Part shown: piece after piece, positions 45,754-54,426 of the stretch
Layout of the letters: each line of letters starts with the position of its first letter
Numbering within the stretch: the stretch's first letter is position 1
DNA from: JAAUSY01 sp964526735
GTDB lineage: Bacteria > Chloroflexota > Chloroflexia > Chloroflexales > Chloroflexaceae
Assembly: GCA_964526735.1 (NCBI GenBank)
Contig: CAZGLO010000005.1
Location: forward strand, 5,644-69,643
Reading direction: 5' to 3'
DNA: 64,000 nt
Translations under genes and position numbers: made by a program
Notes under the pieces: generated by a model
What the model was told of the DNA's origin: nothing
Databases searched by the model: none
The model's input: only the letters and a program-made list of their open reading frames with translations

Positions 45754-45799
45754 TATCTCCCTGATATGGGCTTGGATGAGGACTTGAAAGGAGGGTACA

Positions 45800-45828
45800 T
45801 TGCATCCTCTTCGGTTGTCGTGTAGAAT
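45800..45828 (+). promoter_or_regulatory. Promoter of the glycogen genes
   Basis: TTGCAT (45800-45805) and TAGAAT (45823-45828) are 17 bases apart. The leader then holds a CTGCTG/CAGCAG hairpin (45852-45857 with 45866-45871) before glgC. Confidence 0.6.
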
Positions 45829-45909
45829 CAGGTGATTGCTCTATACAGCAGCTGCTGTCTTTCGGCAGCAGAGTAGTCACTGAACCCTAGAAAGTAGCAG
45901 CGAACGGTC

Positions 45910-47184
45910 ATGCGAGTTGTTGCTATGATCATGGCCGGAGGAGAAGGTACTCGGCTGAGCGTGCTCTCGGAAAAGCGGGCCAAGCCATCGGTACCTTTCG
46001 CCGGAAAGTTCCGTATTATTGACTTTACCCTCTCAAACTGCGTCCACTCAGGGATTTTCGACGTTGCTGTCCTCACCCAATATCGCCCGCACTCGCTCAA
46101 TGAACATATCGGGATTGGGCGACCGTGGGATCTCGACCGCACCCGCGGCGGGGTTCGGCTCTTCCAGCCCTACCAAGGCCGTCAAGACCAACATTGGTAC
46201 CTTGGCACCGCCGACGCCGTCTATCAAAACCTCAATTTCGTCCGCAACCATCGTGCTGATATCGTCGTCGTGCTCTCTGGCGACCACATCTACAAGATGG
46301 ATTACAGTGAGATGATCGAGGAGCACATCCGCAAACGCGCCGATGTGACCGTTGCCGTGATGGATGTCCCGCTTGAAGAGACCCATCGTTTCGGCATTAT
46401 GTCGGTCGATGATGAAAACCAAATCGTAGAGTTCTCCGAAAAGCCTAAAGACCGCGATAAGGGGACGCTTGCCTCAATGGGCGTGTACATCTTCAGTACC
46501 GACACGCTCCTCAAACGCTTGAGCGAAGGCTCAGATGACAACCCGCGCATTGACTTTGGCAAGCACGTTATCCCCGCCTGCATCGATGGCCAGCAAGATA
46601 AGGTCTATGCCTACCACTTCGATGGGTATTGGGTCGATGTGGGGACGATTCAATCCTATTGGGAGACGAGTCTGGAACTCCTTGAACCCAACTACGGCCT
46701 TGATCTCTACGACACCAGTTGGTTGATCCAGACCCGCAGTGAAGAGCGCCCGCCGGTCAAGATCGGCCCGCAGGCCCGTGTCAACCGCTCTATGCTGTGC
46801 AATGGCGCGGTCATCCGCGGGAGGGTTGAGCGGTCGGTACTCTCGCCGGGCGTCTATGTCTCACCGGGCGCGGTGGTGCGCGACAGCGTCATTATGAACG
46901 ATTCGTGGGTTGGCCCAGGCGCGGTGCTCGACAAGGTGATCGTTGATAAAGAGGTGATTATCGGAGCCGGGGTACACTTGGGGTGGGGCGAGGACTATGA
47001 AACGCCCAACCGCAGCCAACCCGACAAGATTACGACCGGCATCACGGTGGTCGGGAAGGGTGCCCGCATCCCGCAAGGAATAAAGATTGGCCGCAATGTC
47101 TTGATCAATGCCGACTGTATTGAGCAAGACTTTCCTGAGGGCGATCTCCCAAGTGGTGAAACGATTAACAGAGAGGCCAACTAA
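45910..47184 (+). CDS. glgC: Glucose-1-phosphate adenylyltransferase, catalytic copy
   Basis: A 424-residue enzyme making ADP-glucose for glycogen. The nucleotide loop MAGGEGTRLSVLSEKRAKPSVPF is intact, as are GRPWDLDR, GTADAVYQN, the metal-binding GDHIYKMDY and the glucose-1-phosphate Lys in FSEKPKD. A left-handed beta-helix closes the protein (RSVLSPGVYVSPGAVVRDSVIM). It is followed after three bases by a degenerate paralogue. Confidence 0.96.
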   Translation: MRVVAMIMAGGEGTRLSVLSEKRAKPSVPFAGKFRIIDFTLSNCVHSGIFDVAVLTQYRPHSLNEHIGIGRPWDLDRTRGGVRLFQPYQGRQDQHWYLGTADAVYQNLNFVRNHRADIVVVLSGDHIYKMDYSEMIEEHIRKRADVTVAVMDVPLEETHRFGIMSVDDENQIVEFSEKPKDRDKGTLASMGVYIFSTDTLLKRLSEGSDDNPRIDFGKHVIPACIDGQQDKVYAYHFDGYWVDVGTIQSYWETSLELLEPNYGLDLYDTSWLIQTRSEERPPVKIGPQARVNRSMLCNGAVIRGRVERSVLSPGVYVSPGAVVRDSVIMNDSWVGPGAVLDKVIVDKEVIIGAGVHLGWGEDYETPNRSQPDKITTGITVVGKGARIPQGIKIGRNVLINADCIEQDFPEGDLPSGETINREAN

Positions 47185-47187
47185 CCG

Positions 47188-48453
47188 ATGCTACGAACAC
47201 TCGCACTTATTCTGGCAGGCGGCGCATCTCCCTGTTTAAGCATTCTAACCGCGGAACGCGCAGAGGCAGCGCTCCCCTTTGCTGGCAAGTTCCGCATTGC
47301 CGACTTTGTGCTCTCCAACTGTGTGAACTCCGGTATCTACAATGTCGGGCTGCTCACCCAATACCGCCCTCGTTCGCTGCATACGCATGTTGGCGTTGGG
47401 CGGCCATGGGATCTCGACCGCACGCAGGGAGGCTTGCGCACGATCCACCCCTCTCCGACGCCAGAGGGCGGGGGCTGGCAGCGCGGCACCGCCGATGCCA
47501 TCCGCTACAACCTCGACTTTATTGAGGATAGTCCGGCTGAGGCAGTGCTTGTCCTGGCTGGCGACCACATTTACAAGATGAACTATCAGCCGATGCTCAA
47601 GATGCACGAGGAGACTGGCGCTGATATTACGGTTGCCGTGCATAGTGTCAGCCCCTATGAGGCCTATCGCTATGGGATTGTCTCTGTGGATGACGAAGGC
47701 AAGGTGGAGAAGTTTATCGAAAAGCCGACCCGCCCCATCTGGTCAGGCTTCCGCGATGTCCCGCTTGCCTCTATGGGTATTTACGTCTTCCGCAAACAAT
47801 TCTTGATTGATATCCTCTCCCGCGGGAATGAGGCAGACTTTGGGCGAGAATTGCTGCCCAACATCGTTGATAAAGTCAAGACCTATGCCTACCAGTTCAA
47901 GGGGTATTGGGCAGATGTCGGGACGGTGCAAGCCTACTACGAGGCAAATACCGCCCTATTGGTCGAAACACCGGCGCTTGACCTCTACGACCCAGAGTGG
48001 ATTATCCACACCACCAGCGCCCAACGCCCTGGTGTTGAGCTTGGCGATGATGCGCGGGTTGAGAATAGCCTTATCAGCGATGGTTGTCGGGTGTATGGCT
48101 ATGTCACGCGGTCGGTACTCTCACCCGGGGTCTACATTTCGCCCGGCGCGACAGTGCGCGATTCTATCTTGTTGGGCGATTCGTGGATTGGCCCGGGCGC
48201 GGTTGTTGACCGATGTGTCATTGATGAGCACGTGCGCATTGGCGAAGATACGCGGTTGGGCGACGGTGAGGACAATACGCCCAATGAAACCGACCCCGAT
48301 AAGCTCAACACCGGCCTAACACTCATTGGCACACGGGCCAATATCCCATCGGGTATCCAGATCGGCCGCAACGTACTTATCCAGCCCCGTGTGAAGGAAC
48401 ATTCCTTTGGCTACCGCACGGTGGTAGAAAGCGGATCGTCGATCCGAGCATAA
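47188..48453 (+). CDS. GlgC paralogue with degenerate nucleotide loop, probable regulatory subunit
   Basis: A 421-residue protein aligning end to end with the preceding one. The nucleotide loop reads LAGGASPCLSILTAERAEAALPF: GEGTRL has become GASPCL, and the Lys of RAKPSVP has become Glu. GDHIYKMNY and FIEKP are retained. Loss of exactly these Arg and Lys positions is what distinguishes non-catalytic large subunits of plant ADP-glucose pyrophosphorylase, and Firmicutes GlgD is a comparable case. A GlgD-like regulatory partner of the upstream enzyme is the best reading. Confidence 0.9.
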   Translation: MLRTLALILAGGASPCLSILTAERAEAALPFAGKFRIADFVLSNCVNSGIYNVGLLTQYRPRSLHTHVGVGRPWDLDRTQGGLRTIHPSPTPEGGGWQRGTADAIRYNLDFIEDSPAEAVLVLAGDHIYKMNYQPMLKMHEETGADITVAVHSVSPYEAYRYGIVSVDDEGKVEKFIEKPTRPIWSGFRDVPLASMGIYVFRKQFLIDILSRGNEADFGRELLPNIVDKVKTYAYQFKGYWADVGTVQAYYEANTALLVETPALDLYDPEWIIHTTSAQRPGVELGDDARVENSLISDGCRVYGYVTRSVLSPGVYISPGATVRDSILLGDSWIGPGAVVDRCVIDEHVRIGEDTRLGDGEDNTPNETDPDKLNTGLTLIGTRANIPSGIQIGRNVLIQPRVKEHSFGYRTVVESGSSIRA

Positions 48454-48513
48454 GTCCGGGTATATAGCGGCCATAGCGTGAATGCCCAGATGTTTTTTGC
48501 CTGATCGAGACCT

Positions 48514-48587
48514 GATCGAAGACTTATCAGAGACTGATCGAAGACTTATCAGAGACTGATCGAAGACTTATCAGAGACTGATCGAAG
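48514..48587. repeat. 22-bp tandem repeat in the glgC/GT4 spacer
   Basis: Three complete copies and a partial fourth of GATCGAAGACTTATCAGAG plus ACT. Each copy, with its flank, contains the inverted repeat CTGAT...ATCAG. The rest of the 278-base spacer (48454-48731) shows no gene and only weak promoter-like words. Confidence 0.85.
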
Positions 48588-48731
48588 CCTTACGGAAAAT
48601 TGAAGATAATGAAGGGCGGCGGGGGAAGGAACCCATCTCTCCCCCGCTCTCGCCCCACACTCCGTCTCTGCGAACAACCATAGTCAACACCATCGTTGCA
48701 GCCACTGCACGTTGCACAAGGAAGAAAAAAC

Positions 48732-49982
48732 ATGCGTGTTTTGATGATTGCCTGGGAATATCCCCCACATCTGGTTGGAGGGTTGGGGGCGCATGTCGCT
48801 GGCTTATCACCTGAGCTGGCCACCGCCGGTACGCACGTCACCGTGCTGACCCCGCTCTTGGCTGGTGGAGAAGTGCACGAAACTACCCGCGAAGGAGTGC
48901 GCATTGTTCGCGTTGCCCTTCCGCCTTCTGATCACCACGATTTAGGCACCTTCGTTGCCCATACGAACAATCGGCTCGAACTCGCCGCGCACATCATCTA
49001 TACGCAGTGTGGCGGGTTTGATATTATCCATACGCACGACTGGCTGACTGCCGCATCCTCCATCTCCCTCAAAAAATATTGGCATATTCCCCTGCTGGCG
49101 ACCATCCACGCAACCGAACGCGGTCGGGGACAAGGGAATTTGCAGGGCGAGATGGCCAACCACATCAACAATCTTGAGTGGCAGTTGAGCTACGAGGCGT
49201 GGCGCGTGATTGTCTGCTCTTCTTTTATGAAGCAGCAGCTGAAGGAGACCCTCGGCACGCCATTCGACAAGATGGATGTGATCCCCAACGGGATTAACTC
49301 GCAGCAATATCCCTTCCAGAACGACGAGGAACGGCAAACATTCCGCCGCACCTACGCCGCCGATGACGAGGCTATCATCTTCTATGTGGGCCGGATTGTC
49401 TATGAGAAAGGGCTGCACATCCTCATCGACTCCTACCAGCATATCCGCAAGCATACCAAGGCACATATCGTCATTGCGGGGACAGGACACTACATTGAGC
49501 CGCTCAAAAACCAAGCACAAGCGTTAGGAATCTGTGATGTGGTGACCTTTACCGGCTTTATCTCCGATGAAGAACTCAACCGGCTCTACCACGTGGCGGA
49601 TGTGGCGACGTTCCCTTCGCTCTACGAGCCGTTTGGTATCGTCGTGCTGCAAGCATTTGCCTCTGGAACGCCGGTCGTCGTCTCGCGAACGGGTGGATTG
49701 ATGGAGATTGTCGAGGATCGGCGGACGGGCCTCACGGTGACGCCGGGCGATGCGCATCAATTGGCGCTTGGTATTGTAGAAACGATCCAGCAGAAAGAGA
49801 CGACCAAACAATATATCGCCAATGCGTCAGAGGTGCTGCACAATCTCTATAGTTGGAAGCAGATCGCCTATAAAACCCGCCGCATCTACGACCAGATCTA
49901 TCAAGAGTGGCAAGCATCGAGCTGGGGAAAACAAAAACACTCGGTGCCATGTGCATCGCCTTCGCTCGATCTGCTCGATTAG
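48732..49982 (+). CDS. Glycogen synthase-like glycosyltransferase, GT4
   Basis: About 416 residues from the ATG at 48732, preceded by AAGGAAG; the longer frame has no ribosome site. The N-terminus MRVLMIAWEYPPHLVGGLGAHV matches GT4/GT5 starch and glycogen synthases. The donor site is VGRIVYEKGLHILI and YEPFGIVVLQAFASGTPVVVS, in which the second Glu of E-x7-E is Gln. Its place after two ADP-glucose pyrophosphorylase genes supports glucan synthesis. Confidence 0.87.
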   Translation: MRVLMIAWEYPPHLVGGLGAHVAGLSPELATAGTHVTVLTPLLAGGEVHETTREGVRIVRVALPPSDHHDLGTFVAHTNNRLELAAHIIYTQCGGFDIIHTHDWLTAASSISLKKYWHIPLLATIHATERGRGQGNLQGEMANHINNLEWQLSYEAWRVIVCSSFMKQQLKETLGTPFDKMDVIPNGINSQQYPFQNDEERQTFRRTYAADDEAIIFYVGRIVYEKGLHILIDSYQHIRKHTKAHIVIAGTGHYIEPLKNQAQALGICDVVTFTGFISDEELNRLYHVADVATFPSLYEPFGIVVLQAFASGTPVVVSRTGGLMEIVEDRRTGLTVTPGDAHQLALGIVETIQQKETTKQYIANASEVLHNLYSWKQIAYKTRRIYDQIYQEWQASSWGKQKHSVPCASPSLDLLD

Positions 49983-50035
49983 CCTCGCTCACGGTGCGAG
50001 TGTGCCACGAAGACCCGTAGAGACAGCAGTGAGCA

Positions 50036-51451
50036 TTGGATGTGGAAACCAAGCAGATACTTCAACAAGGGGTCGCGGCGGCCAAAGCAGGCCAGCGGCG
50101 AGAAGCACGTGCCCTCTTTAAGCGCGCCATCCAGCTTGACGACACGAATGAACAGGCGTGGTTGTGGCTCTCGGCGGTGCTGGATGACCCGTCGCAACAA
50201 CGGATGTGCCTTGAGCGCGTCCTCAAGATCAATCCTGCCAACGCTCGTGCTCAAAAAGGGTTGGCATGGTTGAAGCAAAACCACTCATCGCAGCAGCGGC
50301 CGACAACGGCGTCTGCCGAATCGCAATCATCTTCACAGCCGTCTTCGGCCACCGCCCGTCCTCTCAAACGGGTCGCTTCGCCACCGCAAGAACCATCATC
50401 TGCACCATCATCTGCACCATCATCTGCACCATCTACACCATCCAAATCACCAAAACCATCATCTCAACACAAAGAACAGCCGAAGCCACGCCAACAACAA
50501 ACCGTTCCGGCAACGCAACCGGCTCCGAAGCCACAAGCTCCATCGCAGGAAGATGGCTTAGCAGCGCGGCTGAAGAAAAAGCAGACGGCCTCATCGGCCA
50601 CTTCTCCAGCGGCAACAACGCAAAAACACGGTTTGGAGACGCTGCGGGCAACAGAGCCACCGCCAACGCCCAAACCAGAGACCAAGCCAGAGCCAGCGCC
50701 TACCCCCGCCAAACAACGCCGTTCTGCCTCCAAGGAGGCAAAAGAGGCGCAGGATGACCTGAAATATCATTGTCCGTGGTGTGGAGCGCGTACGTCCTTG
50801 GAGCAGAAGCGGTGCCCGGCATGCAAGACGAAGCTTGTGCGGCGGGTGCGAGAAACATCGCGCCGGTCTGTGGCATTGTCGTTTTTGGGCGGAGCATGGG
50901 GGATTGGGAGTTTATTCGCGGCGTTGGTCAATTTGAAGCTCTTTGGCGATGATCCATCACATATGTTCGCGCTCTTTATGGGGATGTTGTCATTTGGGCT
51001 TGCGGTTGCGCTCCTCTACCGGCAAATATGGGCCTACCCCACGGTCATCATCGCAACGATTGCCCTGCTACTCCACCCGGTGCATGAGTACATTTGGATG
51101 GTGATATTGCCACTGCTCGTCTGGATACCCTTGAGCTACCGCGATTTTTTCGGCCCCGAACACCGCATCGTGCCGATATTGCCCGACCGCCGCCCCGAAG
51201 ACCATTTTGCCGCCGGTCGGCGCTATCAGGAGCACGGAATGTGGTATATGGCGGTGCAAGAGTGGCGGGCGGCGGCGCAGAAAGACCCGGCAAATGTCCC
51301 CTACCTGATGATGTTGGGGCAGGGGTATGTGCGGCTCAAGCAGTATGATACCGCATTGCAGACACTCCGCACCGCGCACGAACTTGACCCAGCGAACCAA
51401 CATCTTGCCACGACGATCACATCTATCCAGAAGCTGCAAACGGCATCCTAA
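50036..51451 (+). CDS. TPR / zinc-ribbon membrane protein
   Basis: A 471-residue protein read from TTG (a GTG two codons later is possible). Residues 1-80 hold a TPR-like helix pair (ALFKRAIQLDDTNEQAWLWLSAVL). About 85-240 is low-complexity Ser/Pro/Gln/Lys with a repeated SAPS unit. A zinc ribbon with two CxxC knuckles follows (CPWC at about 245, CPAC at about 261), then about three hydrophobic segments (280-365) and a C-terminal TPR pair (MAVQEWRAAAQKDPANVPYLMML). The role is unknown; a membrane-tethered scaffold is likely. Confidence 0.75.
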   Translation: MDVETKQILQQGVAAAKAGQRREARALFKRAIQLDDTNEQAWLWLSAVLDDPSQQRMCLERVLKINPANARAQKGLAWLKQNHSSQQRPTTASAESQSSSQPSSATARPLKRVASPPQEPSSAPSSAPSSAPSTPSKSPKPSSQHKEQPKPRQQQTVPATQPAPKPQAPSQEDGLAARLKKKQTASSATSPAATTQKHGLETLRATEPPPTPKPETKPEPAPTPAKQRRSASKEAKEAQDDLKYHCPWCGARTSLEQKRCPACKTKLVRRVRETSRRSVALSFLGGAWGIGSLFAALVNLKLFGDDPSHMFALFMGMLSFGLAVALLYRQIWAYPTVIIATIALLLHPVHEYIWMVILPLLVWIPLSYRDFFGPEHRIVPILPDRRPEDHFAAGRRYQEHGMWYMAVQEWRAAAQKDPANVPYLMMLGQGYVRLKQYDTALQTLRTAHELDPANQHLATTITSIQKLQTAS

Positions 51452-51473
51452 GCATCATAACCACCTATAATAT

Positions 51474-52271
51474 ATGGCGAAATCACCGAAACATCCAAAA
51501 ACACCGCGCAAACGGCCCATCAAGAAGCCCAAACAACCACCGTCTGTCCCATCTTCCTCTTCCTCATCTTCCTCATCTACCCCGCCTTCTGCGCCTCCCA
51601 CAGAAACAGAAGAGGATACGCCAGAGAGTCCTGGCAGCTCCCACAATACTCCCCCAACGCAAGATAGGACAAGCATATTTGGCCACCCCTTCCTGACGGC
51701 GTTGCTTGCGGGGTGTTGTTGGGTAGGGGGTATCTTCGTATTGCTCTTTGGCATACCCCAAAGCACGATTGAAATGGCCTCGTGGTATCGGGTTGTGCTG
51801 GTGGCGTTGATAGGAACGGCAGCCATCTTGACCTTTGTGCCGCTTGGCCGTGCCATCAAGTCGCCGATGCTGGCAGCAGAGGGGGTTGGCGGGACGGTGG
51901 TGTGCTGCTATACGATTGCGTTTGTGCCCCCGCCCACCACGTGGATCTTTTCTCTCCCCGATCTACCAGTCTACGTGCTTTTTGCGGTGGGAGTCTTTTG
52001 GAGTGTCACGGCCATCGCGCAGCCGGTGATTTATCTTATCCGGCGGCGGGTTGTCAAGCAGCGAATGCGCACTTCGCTCCCTATCTCCGGCTCCTCCCAC
52101 GTTCACCGCCATATTCATCGGCAGGCGGCGGAATGTGGATTGTTCGTGGCAATGGTGATTGTCTTTGCAGGGTTGCGGGTTTTCTCCTGGATGAGTGTGG
52201 TTTTGTTGGTGCTTATCCTGGTCACCACAGAGCTGTTATTTCTCTCTCGTAGCGAAACGAAGCTCCAATAA
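51474..52271 (+). CDS. Small membrane protein with Lys/Pro/Ser-rich N-terminus
   Basis: A 265-residue protein I do not recognise. A basic, Pro-rich head and a run of nine Ser (about 27-35) precede four or five hydrophobic segments (about 71-93, 101-123, 135-150, 158-185 and 218-255). A His-rich loop (HVHRHIHRQ) lies before the last pair. It starts 22 bases after the TPR/zinc-ribbon gene, so the two are probably co-expressed. Confidence 0.65.
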   Translation: MAKSPKHPKTPRKRPIKKPKQPPSVPSSSSSSSSSTPPSAPPTETEEDTPESPGSSHNTPPTQDRTSIFGHPFLTALLAGCCWVGGIFVLLFGIPQSTIEMASWYRVVLVALIGTAAILTFVPLGRAIKSPMLAAEGVGGTVVCCYTIAFVPPPTTWIFSLPDLPVYVLFAVGVFWSVTAIAQPVIYLIRRRVVKQRMRTSLPISGSSHVHRHIHRQAAECGLFVAMVIVFAGLRVFSWMSVVLLVLILVTTELLFLSRSETKLQ

Positions 52272-52344
52272 CCAGTGCACAAGGTTAAAGGTTTAGAAGA
52301 TCAACGGGTCGACAAGTCAGAACGATACTGTGAGGTGGGACAGC

Positions 52345-53250
52345 ATGCAACTTTCGATTATTGGAATGGGGTTGATCGGGACATCGGTGGGGATGGCTAT
52401 CACTGCGGCGTCCCTTGAGAAGCCACAATCATCGCCTCTCGGCGCGGTGGAGGTGGTTGGCTACGATACGCATCCAAGCGCGGTAAAGACAGCGCACCGC
52501 CGCCGGGCCATTGCCCACATCGCGCCAACGCTTGAGGCGGCTGTTGAGCAGGCAGACGTGGTGATGATCGCCACCCCCGTGCGGACGATTTCACCAATTC
52601 TGTCGTACATCGCGCCACATCTTCGTGCAGGGGCCATCGTTACGGACGTGGCAAGCACGAAAACCGATGTCTGCCAATGGGGGCAAGAGCTGCTGCCGGA
52701 GTCGGTCGACTTCATCGGCGGCCACCCGATGGCAGGTAGAGAGCAGGCCGGTGCCGAAGCCGCTGATCCTGATCTCTTCAACGGGGCCATCTACTGCCTC
52801 ACCCCGCCCGCCACCGCTCGCCAACACGCGCTCGCCACTACCGAAGCATTGGTCAAGGCGTTGGGGGCTATTCCCTACTACATCGACCCCGAAGAGCACG
52901 ACAGCTTTGTGGCGGGTATCTCTCATCTGCCCTTTGTGCTCTCCACGGCGTTGGTTGAGGTGACCACCCAGAGTGTGGTGTGGCGCGAGATGGCCCGACT
53001 TGCCGCCACCGGCTACCGCGACGTGACTCGGCTGGCCTCTGGCGATGTGGCCATGCACCGCGACATATGCTTGACCAACCGCGCCGCCTTGATACACTGG
53101 ATCGATGAGTTTCAGCAGTGTTTGGGCGAGGTGCGCGATGCGCTGAAGGACAATGACAATGAGGCCATAGAGCTGTTTTTTGCCAACGCAAAGCAGCAAC
53201 GCGATGCGTGGTTGGCACAATATAGCCCGCACGATACGCCAGAAGCGTAG
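52345..53250 (+). CDS. tyrA: Prephenate dehydrogenase
   Basis: About 301 residues from the ATG at 52345, preceded by GAGGTGGG. The NAD-binding fold begins LSIIGMGLIGTSVG. Family motifs are ATPVRTI, DVASTKTDVC, GGHPMAGREQAGAEAADPDLF and the helical SHLPFVLSTAL. It oxidises prephenate (or arogenate) towards tyrosine. No other aromatic pathway genes are near. There is no ACT domain. Confidence 0.93.
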   Translation: MQLSIIGMGLIGTSVGMAITAASLEKPQSSPLGAVEVVGYDTHPSAVKTAHRRRAIAHIAPTLEAAVEQADVVMIATPVRTISPILSYIAPHLRAGAIVTDVASTKTDVCQWGQELLPESVDFIGGHPMAGREQAGAEAADPDLFNGAIYCLTPPATARQHALATTEALVKALGAIPYYIDPEEHDSFVAGISHLPFVLSTALVEVTTQSVVWREMARLAATGYRDVTRLASGDVAMHRDICLTNRAALIHWIDEFQQCLGEVRDALKDNDNEAIELFFANAKQQRDAWLAQYSPHDTPEA

Positions 53251-53358
53251 TATGGGCGGGGCGGGTTGGAGAGAGGAGAGGAGCTATTTCTCTATTTTGG
53301 AGAAACAGTGCTCTTCTAGTACTTTTTTCCTTTTCTATCCATGTCCCCCCAAGCTCTG

Positions 53359-53367
53359 TGCTATAGT
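53359..53367 (+). promoter_or_regulatory. Extended -10 promoter before the ABC exporter genes
   Basis: TG-C-TATAGT, with a second -10-like TATACT at 53393-53398. No good -35 box accompanies either. The 204-base spacer (53251-53454) shows no gene and ends with a strong AAGGAG ribosome site. Confidence 0.4.
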
Positions 53368-53454
53368 ACCCCGCACATGAGCAAAAACAGTGTATACTGA
53401 ACACAAGACCCTCTCATTTTTTATCCCGTTCTGCAATGAATAAGGAGAATCATA

Positions 53455-54426
53455 ATGATCGAAGCAGAGCGTATTGGGAAGCAGTTTGGTACGTTTGAAG
53501 CCGTACGTAACCTCTCCCTGACGGTTCGCCCTGGAGAAGTATTAGCGCTTCTCGGCCCCAACGGGGCGGGGAAAACCACCACCGTCCGCATGCTAAGCGC
53601 CATCCTCAAGCCAACGAGCGGATCGGCGCGCGTGGGCGGGCACGATATCGTCAAGGAGGCCCGCGTTGTTCGCAGTAAGGTCGGGCTGCTCACAGAGTAT
53701 CCGGGCCTCTACAACCGCATGACCGCATTGGAATACCTGCATTTCTTTGGGACACTTGTTGGGCTTGATAGCCAGACGAGTCTCAAGCAGGCAGAGCGGC
53801 TCCTCCAAGAGTTTGACCTCTGGGAGGCCCGCCACAAGAACTTAGACAGCTACTCCAAGGGGATGAAACAAAAGATTGCGTTGGTGCGCGCGCTCATCAA
53901 CGACCCGCCCATCCTCTTCCTCGACGAGCCAACCACCGCGATGGATCCGCAAAGCGCGCGGATGGTTCGTGATTCGATTGGCAATCTGCGGGCAAACGAC
54001 CGCACTATTCTCCTCACCACCCACAACCTCACCGAAGCAGAGTCGTTGGCAGATCGCATTGCGATCATCCGCAATGGGCAGATTATCCTTGACGGTACCC
54101 TGTCGGAGATTACGGTTGAGTTGTTGGGAGACCCCATTTGGGAGCTGCAACTTGCAAAAAAGGATGATTATCGCATCATGCCGCTCCTAGACGGGCTGGT
54201 TGAGCCGGAGGAGATGGGCGAGGGCTACCTGCGCTACCGCTGTGCAGAGCCACAGCACATCAACCCGCAGATTCTCTCCCGCCTCGCCGACCACCAGGTG
54301 CCGGTGCTCTCGCTCCACGAAATGTCGCGCAACCTCGAACAGGTCTACCTGCACACGGTGCAAGACCAGATGCAGCGCAATGTGCCGCAACCCACAACCT
54401 ATGAGGCAGAGGAGGTAGCAGTATGA
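53455..54426 (+). CDS. ABC transporter ATP-binding protein (ABC-2 type exporter)
   Basis: A 323-residue ATPase. Walker A is GPNGAGKT (34-41), the signature YSKGMKQKIALVRAL, and Walker B ILFLDEPTTAMDP, followed by the H-loop LLTTHNLTEAE. A C-terminal extension of about 90 residues is typical of the natA/ccmA-like group. It overlaps the permease gene by four bases (ATGA), so the two form one exporter. The substrate is unknown. Confidence 0.95.
   Translation: MIEAERIGKQFGTFEAVRNLSLTVRPGEVLALLGPNGAGKTTTVRMLSAILKPTSGSARVGGHDIVKEARVVRSKVGLLTEYPGLYNRMTALEYLHFFGTLVGLDSQTSLKQAERLLQEFDLWEARHKNLDSYSKGMKQKIALVRALINDPPILFLDEPTTAMDPQSARMVRDSIGNLRANDRTILLTTHNLTEAESLADRIAIIRNGQIILDGTLSEITVELLGDPIWELQLAKKDDYRIMPLLDGLVEPEEMGEGYLRYRCAEPQHINPQILSRLADHQVPVLSLHEMSRNLEQVYLHTVQDQMQRNVPQPTTYEAEEVAV

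Noticed and set aside
48514..48587. CRISPR array
   Set aside because: The 22-base units are directly adjacent without spacers, and no cas genes are nearby.
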